DNA of 64,000 nt. Source: Apodemus sylvaticus (lineage: Eukaryota > Chordata > Mammalia > Rodentia > Muridae). The DNA lies in contig NC_067474.1 of NCBI RefSeq assembly GCF_947179515.1, positions 95,421,324-95,485,323 on the forward strand, given 5' to 3'. The notes below the pieces were generated by a model. It searched no databases, had not been told where the DNA came from, and worked only from the letters and a program-made list of their open reading frames with translations. Made by a program: the position numbers and the translations under genes. Shown piece after piece: positions 1 to 12,043 of this stretch (within the stretch, counting starts at the first letter, position 1; every line of letters begins with the position of its first letter).

Positions 1-623
1 TTGTAATTACTATGTCGGTTAGGATAGATGCAAGATATTGATAATACCAAAACAAATGGCACAAATGAAGTCATAGGACAGATGGTGCAGGTTTAAGTAT
101 TTATAAACTCAATATAAACCACCCAATGGGATCTAAAGTTTCAGGTGATAATAGGTCTTTCCAAAGTCAGCATCTAAAAGAAACTAACCAATGGTCACAG
201 GTGACAAGGAGCAAAGAAAACAGAGATCTGGATGCCACAAACCTGATAATGATTGGTGTATCCCTGAGAATGGATGACTACTCTGAATACGTAAGCTCGG
301 CCTCATGCTAGAAATTTGTATGCCAATTAGACAGTGGGCACTAACAACTGTAAACTGTGAGAGGCAGCCTTAACTAAACAGACACCCATTTTCTTAGGCA
401 AGCATTTAACATTTTCCAAATGCTAGAAATCCATTTACTCTTTGACCTTTTAAGGATTATGAAACATGTCCAAAGAATATGAGAACATATGCACATTTCT
501 AATAATCTTTAGCTGAGTACAGATAGACTCAATCAAATCAAAAGAGAATGTTGTGGGAGGGGCTGGGGAGGAGAAGAGGGAGGAAAAATGTAGCTGAGAT
601 TTAACATATGAAATAATAAATCA
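1..623. other. Unassigned non-coding DNA
   Basis: AT-rich single-copy-looking sequence. I recognise no repeat family and no exon. The short open frame at 126-311 has no recognisable domain and is probably chance. Confidence 0.5.
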
Positions 624-743
624 CAGAGAGAGAGAGAAGAGAGAGAGAAGAGAGAGAGAAGAGAGAGAGGAGAGAGAGAAGAGAGAAGAGAGAAAAGAGA
701 GAGAGAGAAGAGAGAGAAGAGAGAGAAGAGAGAGAGAAGAGAG

Positions 744-798
<55 letters not shown>
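624..798. repeat. (GA)n / (GAGAA)n microsatellite
   Basis: About 175 bp of uninterrupted purine on the plus strand, mostly GA dinucleotides with regular extra A residues. The last 30 bp or so are pure GA. Overlapping minus-strand frames rich in Ser and Leu are by-products of the repeat. The tract can form triplex DNA in principle. Confidence 0.95.
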
Positions 799-802
<4 letters not shown>

Positions 803-1071
803 GGGGACTGGGCCCACAAGCCCTTACTGTTCAATCTGACTTCTCTCAGAAGTAACTGACATGCTTACTCTATGCCAAGCATTTCCTTGTTCTTTTTTAC
901 TGCTACCATCCAGTTTTACCAGTATAGTAAAACTGAAAACAGGAAAAAAAATCACATAAACAAAACTACCAAAACCAAGATAAAGAAACAGTCTTACAAG
1001 ATCTGGCAGGTGGGTCCCACTTCTCAGCCACTAACGATTTGAGAGCAATTTTCTTTGATTTTTTTCATTGT

Positions 1072-1072
<1 letters not shown>
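799..1072. other. Unassigned non-coding DNA
   Basis: Short spacer between two microsatellites. No repeat family or gene recognised. Confidence 0.4.
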
Positions 1073-1103
<31 letters not shown>

Positions 1104-1126
1104 GTGTGTGTTGTATGTGTGTGTGT
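1073..1126. repeat. (TG)n microsatellite
   Basis: TG dinucleotides with a few TTG and TAT interruptions near the right end. A standard rodent CA/TG microsatellite. Confidence 0.95.
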
Positions 1127-4100
1127 CTGCTTATGAGTCCTTCCAAGACTCCACTGAAGCCTACACATTGTCTAGTCGAGCCTACCACGTCTCTGTTTTC
1201 ATTGGTGACCACCATGGTTGTGTTTCTTGTGCTGTTTCCTGGATAATTCGTTATAGATCTTTCCTACCAAGCCTACCCACTTCAATTATTCCTATATAGC
1301 ATCTAGTCATAGTCTGTGTCAGCCTATGAAAATTCATATCTATACATGTGTACAGTAAAATCATATGAAAACACTTAAGATAGCTATGTATTTCTAAATT
1401 ATACTCTAAAGGTTTGCTTTAATAAACAGTGCAGTACCTTTGGCAAAGCTAGCTAGGTAAATACATTTTCTTTCCCTAAATAAACTTATAATTACATAAA
1501 ATTATGCATAAGCAAGAATAAATAGAAATGTATTGAAAAACCTTAATATATCAATTATCCAATGTTGATAATAATCATTTAATCTTTTTTCAATTGCATA
1601 ATTTCAACAAAGTTTTCTTAGAAAAAGTTAAAGCAAATCTTTGAGAGTATGTACTTCCAAATGAGTGGAACTCCGTCTGAAAGTACTGTAGTTCACACCT
1701 CTAACTGATTTGAATGTCTACCTATCAGTGTGTAACAGAACCAACATGCTGTCATTATACCTAAGTAAGGCAGATTTTTTGTGTGTGCATGCATGCGTGC
1801 GTGCGTGTTTTAAGGAATGTTATGCAGCATTTGCAGGAATTCAATTTAGTTCTCTAGAAATATTCTCAGCCATTTGCCATCCCATAGTTCATTATTTCTT
1901 CCACATGCTTTCAAGTCTATAATATATCTCTTTAAATATATTATGCATACTTTAAAAGGTATTCTGTCTAAAACTGCCCTGATCTGAAGTCCTTATGGGT
2001 CTGTGTCTGCTTAGTTCAAGTTATTGCTCATTGAGAGTTATTTCCTTGTGCGTTTAGTTGATTTTTATTGTTGGATGTTCAATATTCTTGGAATCTTATT
2101 CACGAGAATTATTTGGGGTCTGGCACAGAGATATGCACTTTATGAAGGATGTGCATTTGTTTGTACCAAGCATCTGGGGGCACCACTATTCTAGACGTCA
2201 CTCCCGATTAAATTCTTGGCTTGAGGTTTTTCAAGCCACTCAGGGAATGTGGATTCAGGCAGTAAATCTGAGATAACCGGAGTTAGGAGTTCTCAGTAGT
2301 AATTTATTGTTTTCTTACCTTCACTCACCGTCAAGGTTAAACATTGTAAATTTTCTTTACAGCCCTTGGTTGAAGATCGGAGTGAAGAGAAATGACAAGA
2401 TTGTTTCTAGTTCACATTAACCCTATGGACAACTCTTTCACCATAGGTTTTTGGCCTCCTCACTTTAGTGGCATCTGAGAATTTTCTAATATTCCCTATA
2501 CAATGGAATTTGTAAAACTGGGACTTCACATTAATCTGGTAGAACGGTTACCTCGTTTTGTGGACTGACATTCTCTCCTTTCGTGAGAGTTCACCTGTGG
2601 GTTTAAGATGGGGTTCTGCATATGCTCATTTAGATTTGAGTTCTAATTGTACACAGAAGGAAGACTCACTCATTCAGGTACTTGCCCTGGAAGAAGAAGT
2701 AGTCAGTTTTGTAATTCGTACTGTTGTAGTCTTCTGAACAGTAAATCTGGAGATTAAGTCAAGACACACACACATACACACACATCACTTGTACAATCAT
2801 ATATGGGAATAAATTGGACTTTAAAAGCCTGGTCCTTTGCAAATATCACATAAGGTCTGTGAAGTTGGGTGCTTGGAGACTGAGCTCATTGGATACTCTG
2901 TGCCTCTCTTATATTTTAACTCAGTTGTGTGACCGGTGTCTGTCTAATGACCAACTATGCTGGTTCTTTCTAGAATGCATTCCATCCACTCAGAAATGTT
3001 TCCTTGCATATCTACCATGGTGGGGTAAAGGGATAAGACCAACTGAACAAAGGAACTGAAAACTGATTTGATTTAACTGTTCATAAGAAGAGCTCAGGAA
3101 GAAATGATTGTTATTTTTATAAGTGTCAGTAATCCTTTCTTCAATACTTCCCTTATCTAAAGGACATAGTCCAGATGTAGAAGAGCTTTTTGGAAGATCT
3201 GATACGTCCTCAAAGGTCTTTATGAGTCTGCAAGAAAATCTCAAAGCTGAGAGTGGGATGCGAATGGAAATGAATGCCCTCCTCAGAAGACACAGAGGGA
3301 GCCTCATCCTCTCTAGAGAGGACAAAGAGGCAGAGTGGGAGCTTGAAAGAAGGGAGGTGCATTTAACCACACAGCAGGTCAGGTGACCAATAGACTTTTC
3401 ACACCATCAATATCTGCAACTTAGTATTCTTCAAGATTTTTAGCTTGTGCAGCACCCTCAACCTCCAGAAAAGTTAGCTACATTCACTTAAGTCTTGTCT
3501 GGGTAGGGAAGAGACATATGTGCAAATCGTAGAAAGGACGCTGCTCCCTGTTTGGGTTAGTGCCAACGTTGAATAAAAGAACAACTCTGGGACAGGCCAG
3601 TAAAGAAGAGGAAACTAGTTGAACGTGTAGCAAACAAACAAGAAAGTGGCTACCAGGAAACTTCGACTCTCCAAGAAGTTTGATGGACTTCATTCCAGAA
3701 TGTCAATGGCAGATGCTTGCACTTGGGTCACTGTTAATAGTTGTAGCAAGTTTAGCAGTGTTCGAAAGTTTCAACAGTTAGATGTCACTGTCAGGGTCTA
3801 CCCACCTTGAGGAAGAAGTCGATCTTCCCCCCGCCACAGCGTTCCTCTCTAGCTCTGCTTCAAGCTGTGGTTTCCAAGCTTATGAGCACAAGGGATTCCT
3901 GGGACAGCTGAGACTCCCTTGCTCCACTCTAGGGGCTCTACTTTAGTTGATCTGAAACACAGGGGTCAAGACAGAAGTCTTCCAGTGTGCAGACAACATT
4001 GAGTCCTGCCGTTGGGGGACTGCAATCGTATTAGAAAGGAGCTTGCGATGGCCTCGTGAGAAGGTCAAAAGCAGCAAGTGTGGGAGAGAAGGCTGAACAC

Positions 4101-4329
4101 AAAGCACCTTAACTCTGATGAAATGCAGTTTTCCATAACCCTAGTTCATAGCAGAGCTGGAAAGTGGAAGTTAAAAAAATAATAAAAGAGTTTTGTAAAG
4201 CCCCTTGTATGAGAACAAATCCTGGCTACTCAGTGTCTCAGAGCTCTGAACACGACTGAACTTCATTTTTTCTAAGAAACTCCTGCTCATGGGGAAACTA
4301 AAGTTGAAAAATGAGTATTTTTTTTTGAC
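1127..4329. other. Unassigned non-coding DNA, about 3.2 kb
   Basis: AT-rich DNA with no interspersed repeat that I can name and no exon-like frame. It contains a short GCAT/GCGT run near 1785-1808 and a short CA run at 2765-2785. Frames at 2814-3059 and 3123-3386 show no domain. Old diverged repeats could be hidden here. Confidence 0.5.
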
Positions 4330-4880
4330 AACTCCTCTCATTGTGCCCAACCACAGTTGCTACCCCTCCAACACATCCCCTGCACTTAAGGCTCAGGGGA
4401 CATCTCTGAAGATAGGCAGAAAGACTGTAAGAGCCAGAGGACAGAGATTTGCTGTGAGACTGTCTCCTAGAGATGACAGGAAAGCATCTCCTATTATACC
4501 TCAACAATATGGCTGCCTGTACAGGACCTGAGTAAGAACTACACCATCAGACATGCTGGCATGGGAGGGGGAAACTCACTGGGCATACCCCTAGTCAAAG
4601 AACTTGAAGGATGCAACCAAGGAATGCCAAGGCCTGGAGAAAGAGTCCTCTAATCGGTTATCCAATACCAAGTGGTCATTCCTGAAATCACATAGACACA
4701 AGTAACATTAAATAGACTGAGCACTTCACATATTTAGGCATTTATATTTATACAACATATAACAAAAAAAGAAAAAGAAGACTGGTTTTGAAAAGGAGCA
4801 AAAGAGGTACCCGGGAGGGACTGGAGATAGGAGAGGGGAGGGAGAAATAATGTAATTGTATTTAACTTTCTTAAAAAGTC
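4330..4880 (+). mobile_element. L1 (Lx-type) 3' UTR, sense strand
   Basis: The sequence follows the older rodent L1 3' UTR in order. First comes the segment with 'taagagccagaggacagag' and 'tctcctagagatg', then 'caatatggctgcctg', then 'tatccaataccaagtggtca' and 'aagtaacatta'. The last part is the purine-rich 'gggagggagaaataatgtaa' region just before the 3' end. No ORF2 is present, so this is a 5'-truncated copy. The left boundary is approximate. Confidence 0.85.
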
Positions 4881-5984
4881 CTTCAGATCCATTCATTGTT
4901 TTTCCATTTGCTGCTCCTTCTTGGGATGACTGGTGGGTACAGAGATAGTCCCCTCTTTACTTTCAATCTTAATACAGTAAACTTTCCCCAATTTCACCCT
5001 AAAAGACACAGCTGAAATCAGACGTCCTCCCTCCAGTCTTAGACCTGTCTTGACCTTGTCCTCCGGTCCTCAAACACTTCCCAGGAGACGAGTCTGTTTC
5101 CTTAAGAGAGCAGCAGCCTGGGCTTTGTTTCAGCAGCTGGCCTGCAGGCCTTTGCTTCCTGCTCACTCAGAGGTACAGGTTAAAACCTCAGTGGAAATGG
5201 TTTCAGTTCTCCTGCACGGGTGATGGCTTTGCAATTCGCAGACATTGTTTGTAACGCTTCAACTGCATTTTCAAGGCTGGTGTCGATAATCATGGTTTTA
5301 CAGATGAGGTCATGGGACTTGGAGTCTGGCACCTTCCTCAGGGAGGGACAGTTGTGTTTAAGGCAGGGTTTTTAGCCCAGGTGTTCTTGATTCTCGAGCC
5401 TGAGTTGGCTCCATGGCAACACAGTGGAGCCTGAAGCCAGGTCCACTCTGGCCAGCTGGACCAAATGGTGTTACTCATTCTAATGAGCCGACACCAGCAG
5501 CCACTCTCCCGGTGGGACCCCACAAACACAGCTGGATAATTGAGGCAAAAACAGCATAAAGCTGTCTTATTATTGTTTTCTTCAGATACCCTGATATGTT
5601 TTAAATCTTCAGCTGGTTAGTGTATAGGCCATTGTTTATCTAATTATTCTTTTTACACATGGCATATTTTATAATAATTTCTCTTCTTTTAAATTTTGTT
5701 ATAAAGCACATTTAATCTTATATGAAAATAGCAAGTATGTTTGTCCCTTATGTGTCCTTGCTCAGCTTTAGAACTGACTTAGCCAAGTTAGTGTATACCT
5801 CTAGCAGATAAAGACTTTAAACTCATGTGTACGGAAAGGGTAATTAAAAACAACACAATAGCATGTCAGTTAATAAGATAACCAATGGTAAATAACAAAT
5901 TAACTGTACTTTGTTATCTTATCTTAGTCAAATATATAGTCAGTCTCCAAATACCTTCCATAACAGAATCACAACCTTCTACAC
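4881..5984. other. Unassigned non-coding DNA
   Basis: No gene or named repeat seen. The part at about 5380-5600 is less AT-rich and ends in an AT-rich block around 5540-5600 that looks single-copy. It may be conserved, but that is a guess. Confidence 0.4.
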
Positions 5985-6205
5985 CAGTGGTTTTCAACCC
6001 TTAAGGCTGTGAACCTTTAACACACTTCCTCATGTTGGGGTTACCCCCAACCATAGAATTATTTTTATTGTTTTTTCATGACTGTATTTTTTGTTAGTTA
6101 TGAATTATAATGTAAATGTCTGCTATGTAGCATATCTGGTATGCTATCCCTGTGAAGATCACTCAGCTTCTGAAGGGGTCGGACCCCACAGGTTGAAACC
6201 CAGTG
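5985..6205 (+). mobile_element. URR1-like non-autonomous hAT-Charlie DNA transposon
   Basis: This is a nearly full-length element of about 220 bp. Its terminal inverted repeats read cagtggttttcaaccc at the left and ggttgaaacccagtg at the right. The body matches remembered URR1, including 'cctcatgttggggt', 'acccccaaccatagaa' and 'gaattataatgtaaat'. Flanking 8-mers ttctacac and ttctagaa agree at six of eight positions, as expected for a decayed hAT target-site duplication. Confidence 0.88.
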
Positions 6206-6290
6206 TTCTAGAATGATATCTGACTGGAGAGGCTGGGACTGGCTCCAGGTTGGCTTAGTCTTTCAGTTAAGTTACAGTACAAACCAGCAT

Positions 6291-6382
6291 CTCAAATCAG
6301 ACTGACCTCATACTTGTAGTAACTCTCCTGCCTCTGCCCTCCCCAGAGCTAAAATTATAGATGTGTGCCACCATTCCTGGCT
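6291..6382 (-). mobile_element. B1-like SINE fragment, antisense
   Basis: Antisense 7SL-type signature: 'ctgacctcatacttgtagta', 'tcctgcctctgccctcc' and 'gatgtgtgccaccattcctg'. It is diverged and truncated. Confidence 0.7.
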
Positions 6383-6599
6383 CATTCCAGTTCTTATAAA
6401 ACATCCTTTCTTGTTCTTCTTCATTCATGGTCATCAGTGTTTCTAGAGAGCAATAAAGGATCTGTCAACAATGATGAGAACCAGAAGAAAAACAGGCAGG
6501 GATTATACAAATGGAAGTCTGTGCTTCTAAAACTCTCCAGGCACTTTAGTCAAAGCCCATCTTTTCAGAGTCATTATCTCTATAATATTTTATATAAAA

Positions 6600-6722
6600 A
6601 TAGAAAAAAGGGAGGGGAGAGAAGAGAAGAAATCAAGGAGTGGGAGGGAAAGAAACAAGGAAGGAAAGAATAGGAGAGGAGAGGGGACAAGAAAGGAAGG
6701 GAGGGAGGGACGAGAGGAAGCT
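6600..6722. repeat. Purine-rich (GGAA/GGGA) low-complexity tract
   Basis: About 120 bp of almost pure purine on the plus strand with imperfect GGAA and GGGA units and few pyrimidines. Confidence 0.85.
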
Positions 6723-9187
6723 AACAGGTGCCTTTGAAATCATATAATGATAGATTAATCTTGCCTTCCTTTCTTCTAGCTAGAGCTCGTCAGGTCACCT
6801 GTCAAAATGTAATTAGGAACTCTCAATCCTGAAACTTTATATTCTTCCCCATTCCCTCGTAGACATGCCTAGTCCTGACGAGGCATCCCAACGTGGCAGT
6901 AGTCCTGTTAGCTAGACAAATATCTGCCAAAACATTAGGCAGATGGTTATCAAATGATTTTCACATTCCCCATATGAAGATCCCTGTACCCTGCTGATGA
7001 CAGGATTACACAGGGACTAAAGCAAATGAACTGGAAGAGGGGAGGAGAAGGGGATGAATCCTATTAGTTAGGACCACACGTGCTTAAATAAAGGAAAAAT
7101 AATATAAAATAAAACCATAGCACTGAATTTTATATGCACCAGCCCAAGCTTCCCCAAAGGGGTTGAAAATGCATGTGATGTGGTTTGTCCACTCCTACTT
7201 ATATAGTTTGCTTTCTCTCACAGGGTTTTTAAAGAGACCCTGAGCTCCCACGGAGCTGCCGCTCGGTGATGTTCAGGCTAAGGGTCCTAGAGAGGTGGGC
7301 TTCTGCTCTCATCTCCGAATCTTCCAATTATTTTTTTCTTTCAACATGCAAAAGCCATTTGGTCCTCTCAGACTTTGGATGCTTGGGGACAAGGATCTCT
7401 AAAATGAATGCTATCAAATAATAAAACTTGAGTCTTCATAGTGTGTAGGACGTAGAACAAAGCCTGGGTAGATTTCTCGTTTGGCACTTAATTGGAACAA
7501 GGAGCTATTCTGTAACTCATTTGAGGATCACATGAGATTATTTTTTTGTCAGCCTACTATGAGATAGGGAAGATTTATCTGCAGCCACACTCGGATGTTC
7601 TCTTAATACCTTTCAAAAATACTAGTGCTTCCATACTAATAGGGTTTTAGCTTGAGATCTAATCATCCACTCTTGAATTAAGATGCTTGAATGGAGCCAA
7701 CTCATTTGGAACTAAGCACTTTAATGTCAACAGAGACATATGGTAGGGAGACGGAATTACAAAGGCTCTCTTCTGAAGCATCCGTTAAGAAGGCAGGACT
7801 AAGACCCAAGCGCCATTATTAGTTTACTCACTTAATTCCTAGTAAATAACCGAGAATAATGTCATCTTAGAGACCTGGAACTTATCTAATAATTATATGT
7901 TTAGGATAAGGGTGAATTCCTACCTGAAGTGATCATAACATTCCCTGATTGTATAATTACCTCTTTTGAAAGCAGTGTTGTTTTCAGATCAAAGAAGATG
8001 CAATATATATACACACAACACATAGATATGTACATACACACACTTATTACAAATACATAGCTAAAAATACAGATCAAGACTTCTATGAGACATCTTCATC
8101 CAGGATCAAGGCATGTTGCCACCTGTACAAAGGTGTCACCCCAAACCATGATAACCTGTAACAGAGCCTATCTCTGACTTGCCACATGGGAATCATGTTA
8201 ACAAGAATTTGTTAGAATACTGAATCTCTGAAATGGTTTTCTTGATTTTACATGTCAATAATCCACCAAATATGAGTGTGTTAGTTCTGATTTCCCTTTA
8301 CCCTGAGCCTAAGACAGAGCTGATCCTCTCTCCAGGGAGGTGATAAATGGGGCCTGAGGTGAAGCAGTGGAGCGATCAGAGCTGTGAGGAGAGACATATG
8401 ATACCAGCAACCCTTAGTTATTGATAGCTAGCGTAGCTTTGCTTGATATAAGTGTCTGATGCATCTCAGTGCCTGGGATACACGGGCCTGCAAGACACAG
8501 TTGGTGATGGACTGAATGAATGGACACAGAAGTATGATGTAAATATAAAAGAATTTAATGTATGCCCAAGCCCAAAGGAATATAAATCTGTGTGCATCAT
8601 GATGTCAGCCACAAAGATCTTGGGTTTAATGTAATGTAATTAAATGTTTAATCATCTACCTTTGAAGCCTAAGTCACTCAGGTTAAATATGTGTGGAGTA
8701 ATAAAAGTCATGAATAATTCAGTGTTTACTATGGAGGGATGAAGCTGTGATTTCATGAAAGGGAGAGGTATGTGGAATGTCGTGACAGGCTGATGGGAGA
8801 TTCCCTTGAGGATCTAGCTCAGTGGACATCATTCCTCAAGGCTTTATCAACAAGGCCTTCAATTTGCAGAGGACATGGCAACTTTCTAAAGAGAGATTAG
8901 AGCAAAGACAATATATAGATTAGGGACATTCAGGGATGGGAGCTAATGGGGAAGATATGTGAGGTCCATTAGTCAAATAGCATAAGACACTCAGTTCAAA
9001 AAATTTCCAGATCTGAAAAGCTGCAAGCAGCGAAAGGTGTGTGTGTGTGTGTGCTCCCGCGTGTGCAAGTACACATGTGGGGAGAGTCTCAGGGATGGAA
9101 TTCCTTCCCAGCATGTACAAGAAACTCACTTTGATTCCTAGCACAGAACAAGAGGTGGAAGGCAAGGGAAAGGCTATGCGGAACTGA
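6723..9187. other. Unassigned non-coding DNA, about 2.5 kb
   Basis: No gene or clear interspersed repeat recognised. Small CA/TA-rich runs lie at 8000-8045 and a TG run at about 9036-9052. The frame at 8452-8634 has no recognisable domain. Confidence 0.5.
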
Positions 9188-9293
9188 AGGAACAACAGCT
9201 GGAACTGGCAAGCAGAACAGTGGGAACAACAGCTGGAACGGGCAAGCAGAACAATGGGAACAACAGCTGGAACGGGCAAGCAGAACAATGGGA
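9188..9293. repeat. 34-bp minisatellite, about 3 copies
   Basis: Three consecutive 34-bp units begin at 9188, 9222 and 9256. Each contains 'aacaacagctggaac' followed by 'gggcaagcagaacaat'. Units 2 and 3 are almost identical, while unit 1 carries a few substitutions. The minus-strand frame across it is repetitive for this reason and is not evidence of a gene. Confidence 0.95.
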
Positions 9294-9428
9294 GGACTTC
9301 GACAATCAGAAGCCTTTGCAAGGGTAGGGTCATAGAAGGCTACGCAGTCAGTGGGAAGAGGAGAATTACTCAGTCAGGCTGGCACCTGCAAAACATTAGA
9401 GATTTCTTTACCTAACCTGCGAGCCTGG

Positions 9429-9602
9429 GTGAATGCATGTGTACAATGTGTGTGCAGTTGCTCCTGACAGCCAGAACAGAATGTCAGATCCTCTAGAACC
9501 AGAGTCACAGAGTGTGAGTTGCCATATTGTTGGGAACTGAATCCAGGTCATCTGCAAGAACAGCAAGGGCCCTTCACCTCAGATCCATCTCTCCGGGCCC
9601 CT
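9429..9602 (-). mobile_element. B3 SINE (B2 superfamily), antisense
   Basis: Antisense order of a B3: 'gtgcagttgctcctgacagc', then 'tgttgggaactgaatccagg', 'tctgcaagaacagcaagg' and the reversed head 'ccatctctccgggcccc'. Moderately diverged, close to full length. Confidence 0.82.
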
Positions 9603-9966
9603 TTGCAAATTATTAAATTGGACTTGACTTCACATCTTACAACGGAATAAATACCAAGTGTAACTTATAAGGATCTAACCATGTGACCATTTCTATAAAC
9701 TAAAACTGTCAAATATTGATGGTAGAATATAACTGAAGTCATGGAGGTAATGACTTTTTTTTGGTAATCTTGAATTAGAAGACTTTTCTCAAACTGTAAC
9801 AGAATCCAAAACTTAAATTCGACTCTTTAAAAATAAACCTTTTCAGAAAATGTTATAATTACCATAAAACCTTTAAAGGATAAACAATAAAAATAATAAG
9901 CATACATGTTTACAAATATGCTATGTATCAATATTTATTGATATTTAAAAACAAAAAGGAGTTTTA
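9603..9966. other. AT-rich unassigned DNA
   Basis: Very AT-rich spacer with no gene or recognisable repeat. Confidence 0.4.
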
Positions 9967-10185
9967 CAAGGAGAGTCAATGTGTGGGTAAAGCACCTGCA
10001 GCCAAGCCTGAGAGCCTGGTTCCTGGGGTGTGCAGTGTGGGAGAAGAGAACCAACCTGTACAAATTGTGCTCTGACCTCTGCATGGTTGCCATGTTGCCC
10101 TCAGTCATGCATGCACATGTGTGTGTGTGTACACCACACACACACATGCTGAAATATACTGTAAAAAAGTCTTTTTAAATAAAAT
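9967..10185 (+). mobile_element. B3-like tRNA-derived SINE
   Basis: Head 'gtgtgggtaaagcacctgca' and 'gccaagcctgagagcctggt', followed by 'gagaagagaaccaacctg' and 'ctctgacctctgcatg'. It ends in a CA/TG-rich tail, as usual for this branch of the B2/B3 superfamily. The exact subfamily name is uncertain. Confidence 0.78.
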
Positions 10186-10879
10186 TATTTTCCTGTTAAA
10201 AAGTCTTTTTAAATACAGATAAATTACAAACCTAAAAACAAATGTTTCAATACATGATTTTAATATCTCAAGAACTTCTATAAATGTCCTCTAAAGACCA
10301 GTTAGGTATTTTACTAACAACCTTTCATTAAAGTAAGAAGGGAATAAGAACCGAGTTTAAAGGACAATACAGAAAACTAAATCATATTCACAGGGACGGA
10401 TGCTCAGCCTTGCTTGCAATACACAGATGCAAGCTAAAGTTAGAGTACAATAATGTCCCCCAGTTAAACTGCAGAAACCACAGAAGAATGCACTGCACTG
10501 ACAAACTCACACATTTCCAGTTGGATTGTGAACTGATGGAAACTCCGTGGACTGCACTTCAGCTGTGTCTATCAGGGTTACTGAAAGGCACACTGTGCTC
10601 CCGTCAACCCATTCTGGAGGAGTTATCCTACAGAGGTACCTGCTCGTCTGAGAAATGACAATGGCATCATTACTAATTACATAACTGTCTGCCAAATCAA
10701 AAGATGAGGACTATGTGAATTATGAGGCCGGCCCATACTGGCATGCTACACAGTCACCACGGTGACGGAGATGATCTTAAAGACTGACTTAGAAAGTTGT
10801 TCATGCTAAAGTCACATGGAAAGAGAACAGGTAAAAACAATGGACATCGGCTTTCAAAATGCCAATAAAAACTATTTGA
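10186..10879. other. Unassigned non-coding DNA
   Basis: No recognisable gene or repeat. A short direct repeat of 'aaaaagtctttttaaata' occurs at about 10163-10215. Confidence 0.45.
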
Positions 10880-10962
10880 GGGGTTGGGGATTTAGCTCAG
10901 TGGTAGAGCGCTTGCCTAGTAAGCGCAAGGCCCTGGGGGTCCTCAGCTCTGTTAAAAAAAAA
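10880..10962 (+). mobile_element. ID SINE, rat-type
   Basis: Begins 'ggggttggggatttagctc' and keeps an intact RNA polymerase III A-box region (tagctcagtggtagagcg). The 'aagcgcaaggccctggg' segment is typical of rat ID. About three bases are lost in the B-box region, where the expected 'gttcggtcccc' is shortened. An A-tail follows. The flanks aaaaactatttga (10867-10879) and aaagactatttaa (10960-10972) form a target-site duplication with two mismatches. The loss in the B box makes it doubtful as a source gene. Confidence 0.95.
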
Positions 10963-10972
10963 GACTATTTAA

Positions 10973-11434
10973 AGGCACAATATTGTAAATATAAAATTTC
11001 TGCTGAAGAACAAGAAACCAGGAAGACTGGTGGTTGTAAGAAGAGAAACTGCTTGTCTAGAGAGACAAGAAGCTACACCCTCCACGGTATTTTCCCTTCC
11101 TTCCTTAACCCTGATCCCTTTTATCATGTTTCTTATTCACAAAAATTAAAATGTTAGTTTGGCTAAAAGTAATTTATGTCAGTAGTCTTTGGAAGAAGAT
11201 TACGCCTACTACAGAGACTTATCCGTCTGTCTCGAAAAAAGAAAAACACAGACGTAAAACCTCAGACCTGATATAAAAATAACTAAGATACTTTGTGTAG
11301 TTATCATGTTATTATATGTAATTATAATAATTACATTTTAAATAAATGAGTATGTAAGATAATTCATTTCCAGCACCACAATTAGATGGCGCTTTCTAGA
11401 ACACAAACTTGATAACATCATCTTCCTACTGTAG
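10973..11434. other. Unassigned non-coding DNA
   Basis: AT-rich, with no gene or named repeat seen. Confidence 0.4.
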
Positions 11435-11690
11435 ATCTTTCATTGCTTCCCACTACCTCAGAATAATAAGGTTCAATTTCCTTCATACATACTACACGGC
11501 CCGTTATTCACCTGGCCTCACCTTGCTTCTCCAGCCTCATTCCTCATTCTTTTCACTAATCCTGAGTTCCATGTTGTCTTTAAGCACGGGCTCTCCAAGA
11601 ACAGGGATCTTACCCCCTCTCATTTTCTCTCTGCATCTAACTAAAGAACATATCTCCTTGGCCTCCCAAGCTGGACACGTCTAATCTTCT
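11435..11690. mobile_element. Possible L2/old LINE remnant
   Basis: The order 'cttcccactacctcagaata', then 'cctggcctcacc', then 'ctccagcctcattcctc' resembles the widespread mammalian L2 3' segment read in one orientation. Similarity is weak and patchy, so the strand is left open. Confidence 0.35.
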
Positions 11691-12008
11691 CCACATCTGG
11701 AGGCACACCACACAATTCACTCTCTCTGGCCTTTTCTCACTTCCTTGGATGGCAGTTGATGCTTCACTCCCTTGACCTCTCAATAGACTGTGATTTCCCT
11801 GAGGGAACTGGAAGCAGCAAAGAAGCCATAAATAATCTGTGGAAGAACTTGGTCAATGAAGTCACATTGGAGGCGGGACAAGGATGAGGAAAATGGTTCA
11901 GAAGAAATGAGTACCAACTGGCAATAGGATTAGGCCATCACCGGTGAATGGACTCCCCAAACACAGCCCTATATTGATGTTCTTAGCCACACGCAGCCGC
12001 AGCAACAG
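11691..12008. other. Unassigned non-coding DNA
   Basis: No gene or recognisable repeat seen. Confidence 0.4.
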
Positions 12009-12009
12009 C

Positions 12010-12042
<33 letters not shown>

Positions 12043-12043
12043 G
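12009..12043. repeat. (CAGA)n microsatellite
   Basis: Eight to nine perfect tetranucleotide units. Confidence 0.95.

Noticed and set aside
3123..3386. 87-codon plus-strand frame with charged residues
   Set aside because: No recognisable domain, and a longer minus-strand frame (2990-3370) overlaps it. No support for either.
9188..9293. Regular direct repeats that might suggest a CRISPR array
   Set aside because: Units abut with no unique spacers, and the DNA is mammalian. It is a minisatellite.
10880..10962. tRNA-like sequence
   Set aside because: An ID SINE derived from a tRNA-Ala/BC1 ancestor, with target duplications and an A-tail. Not a tRNA gene.
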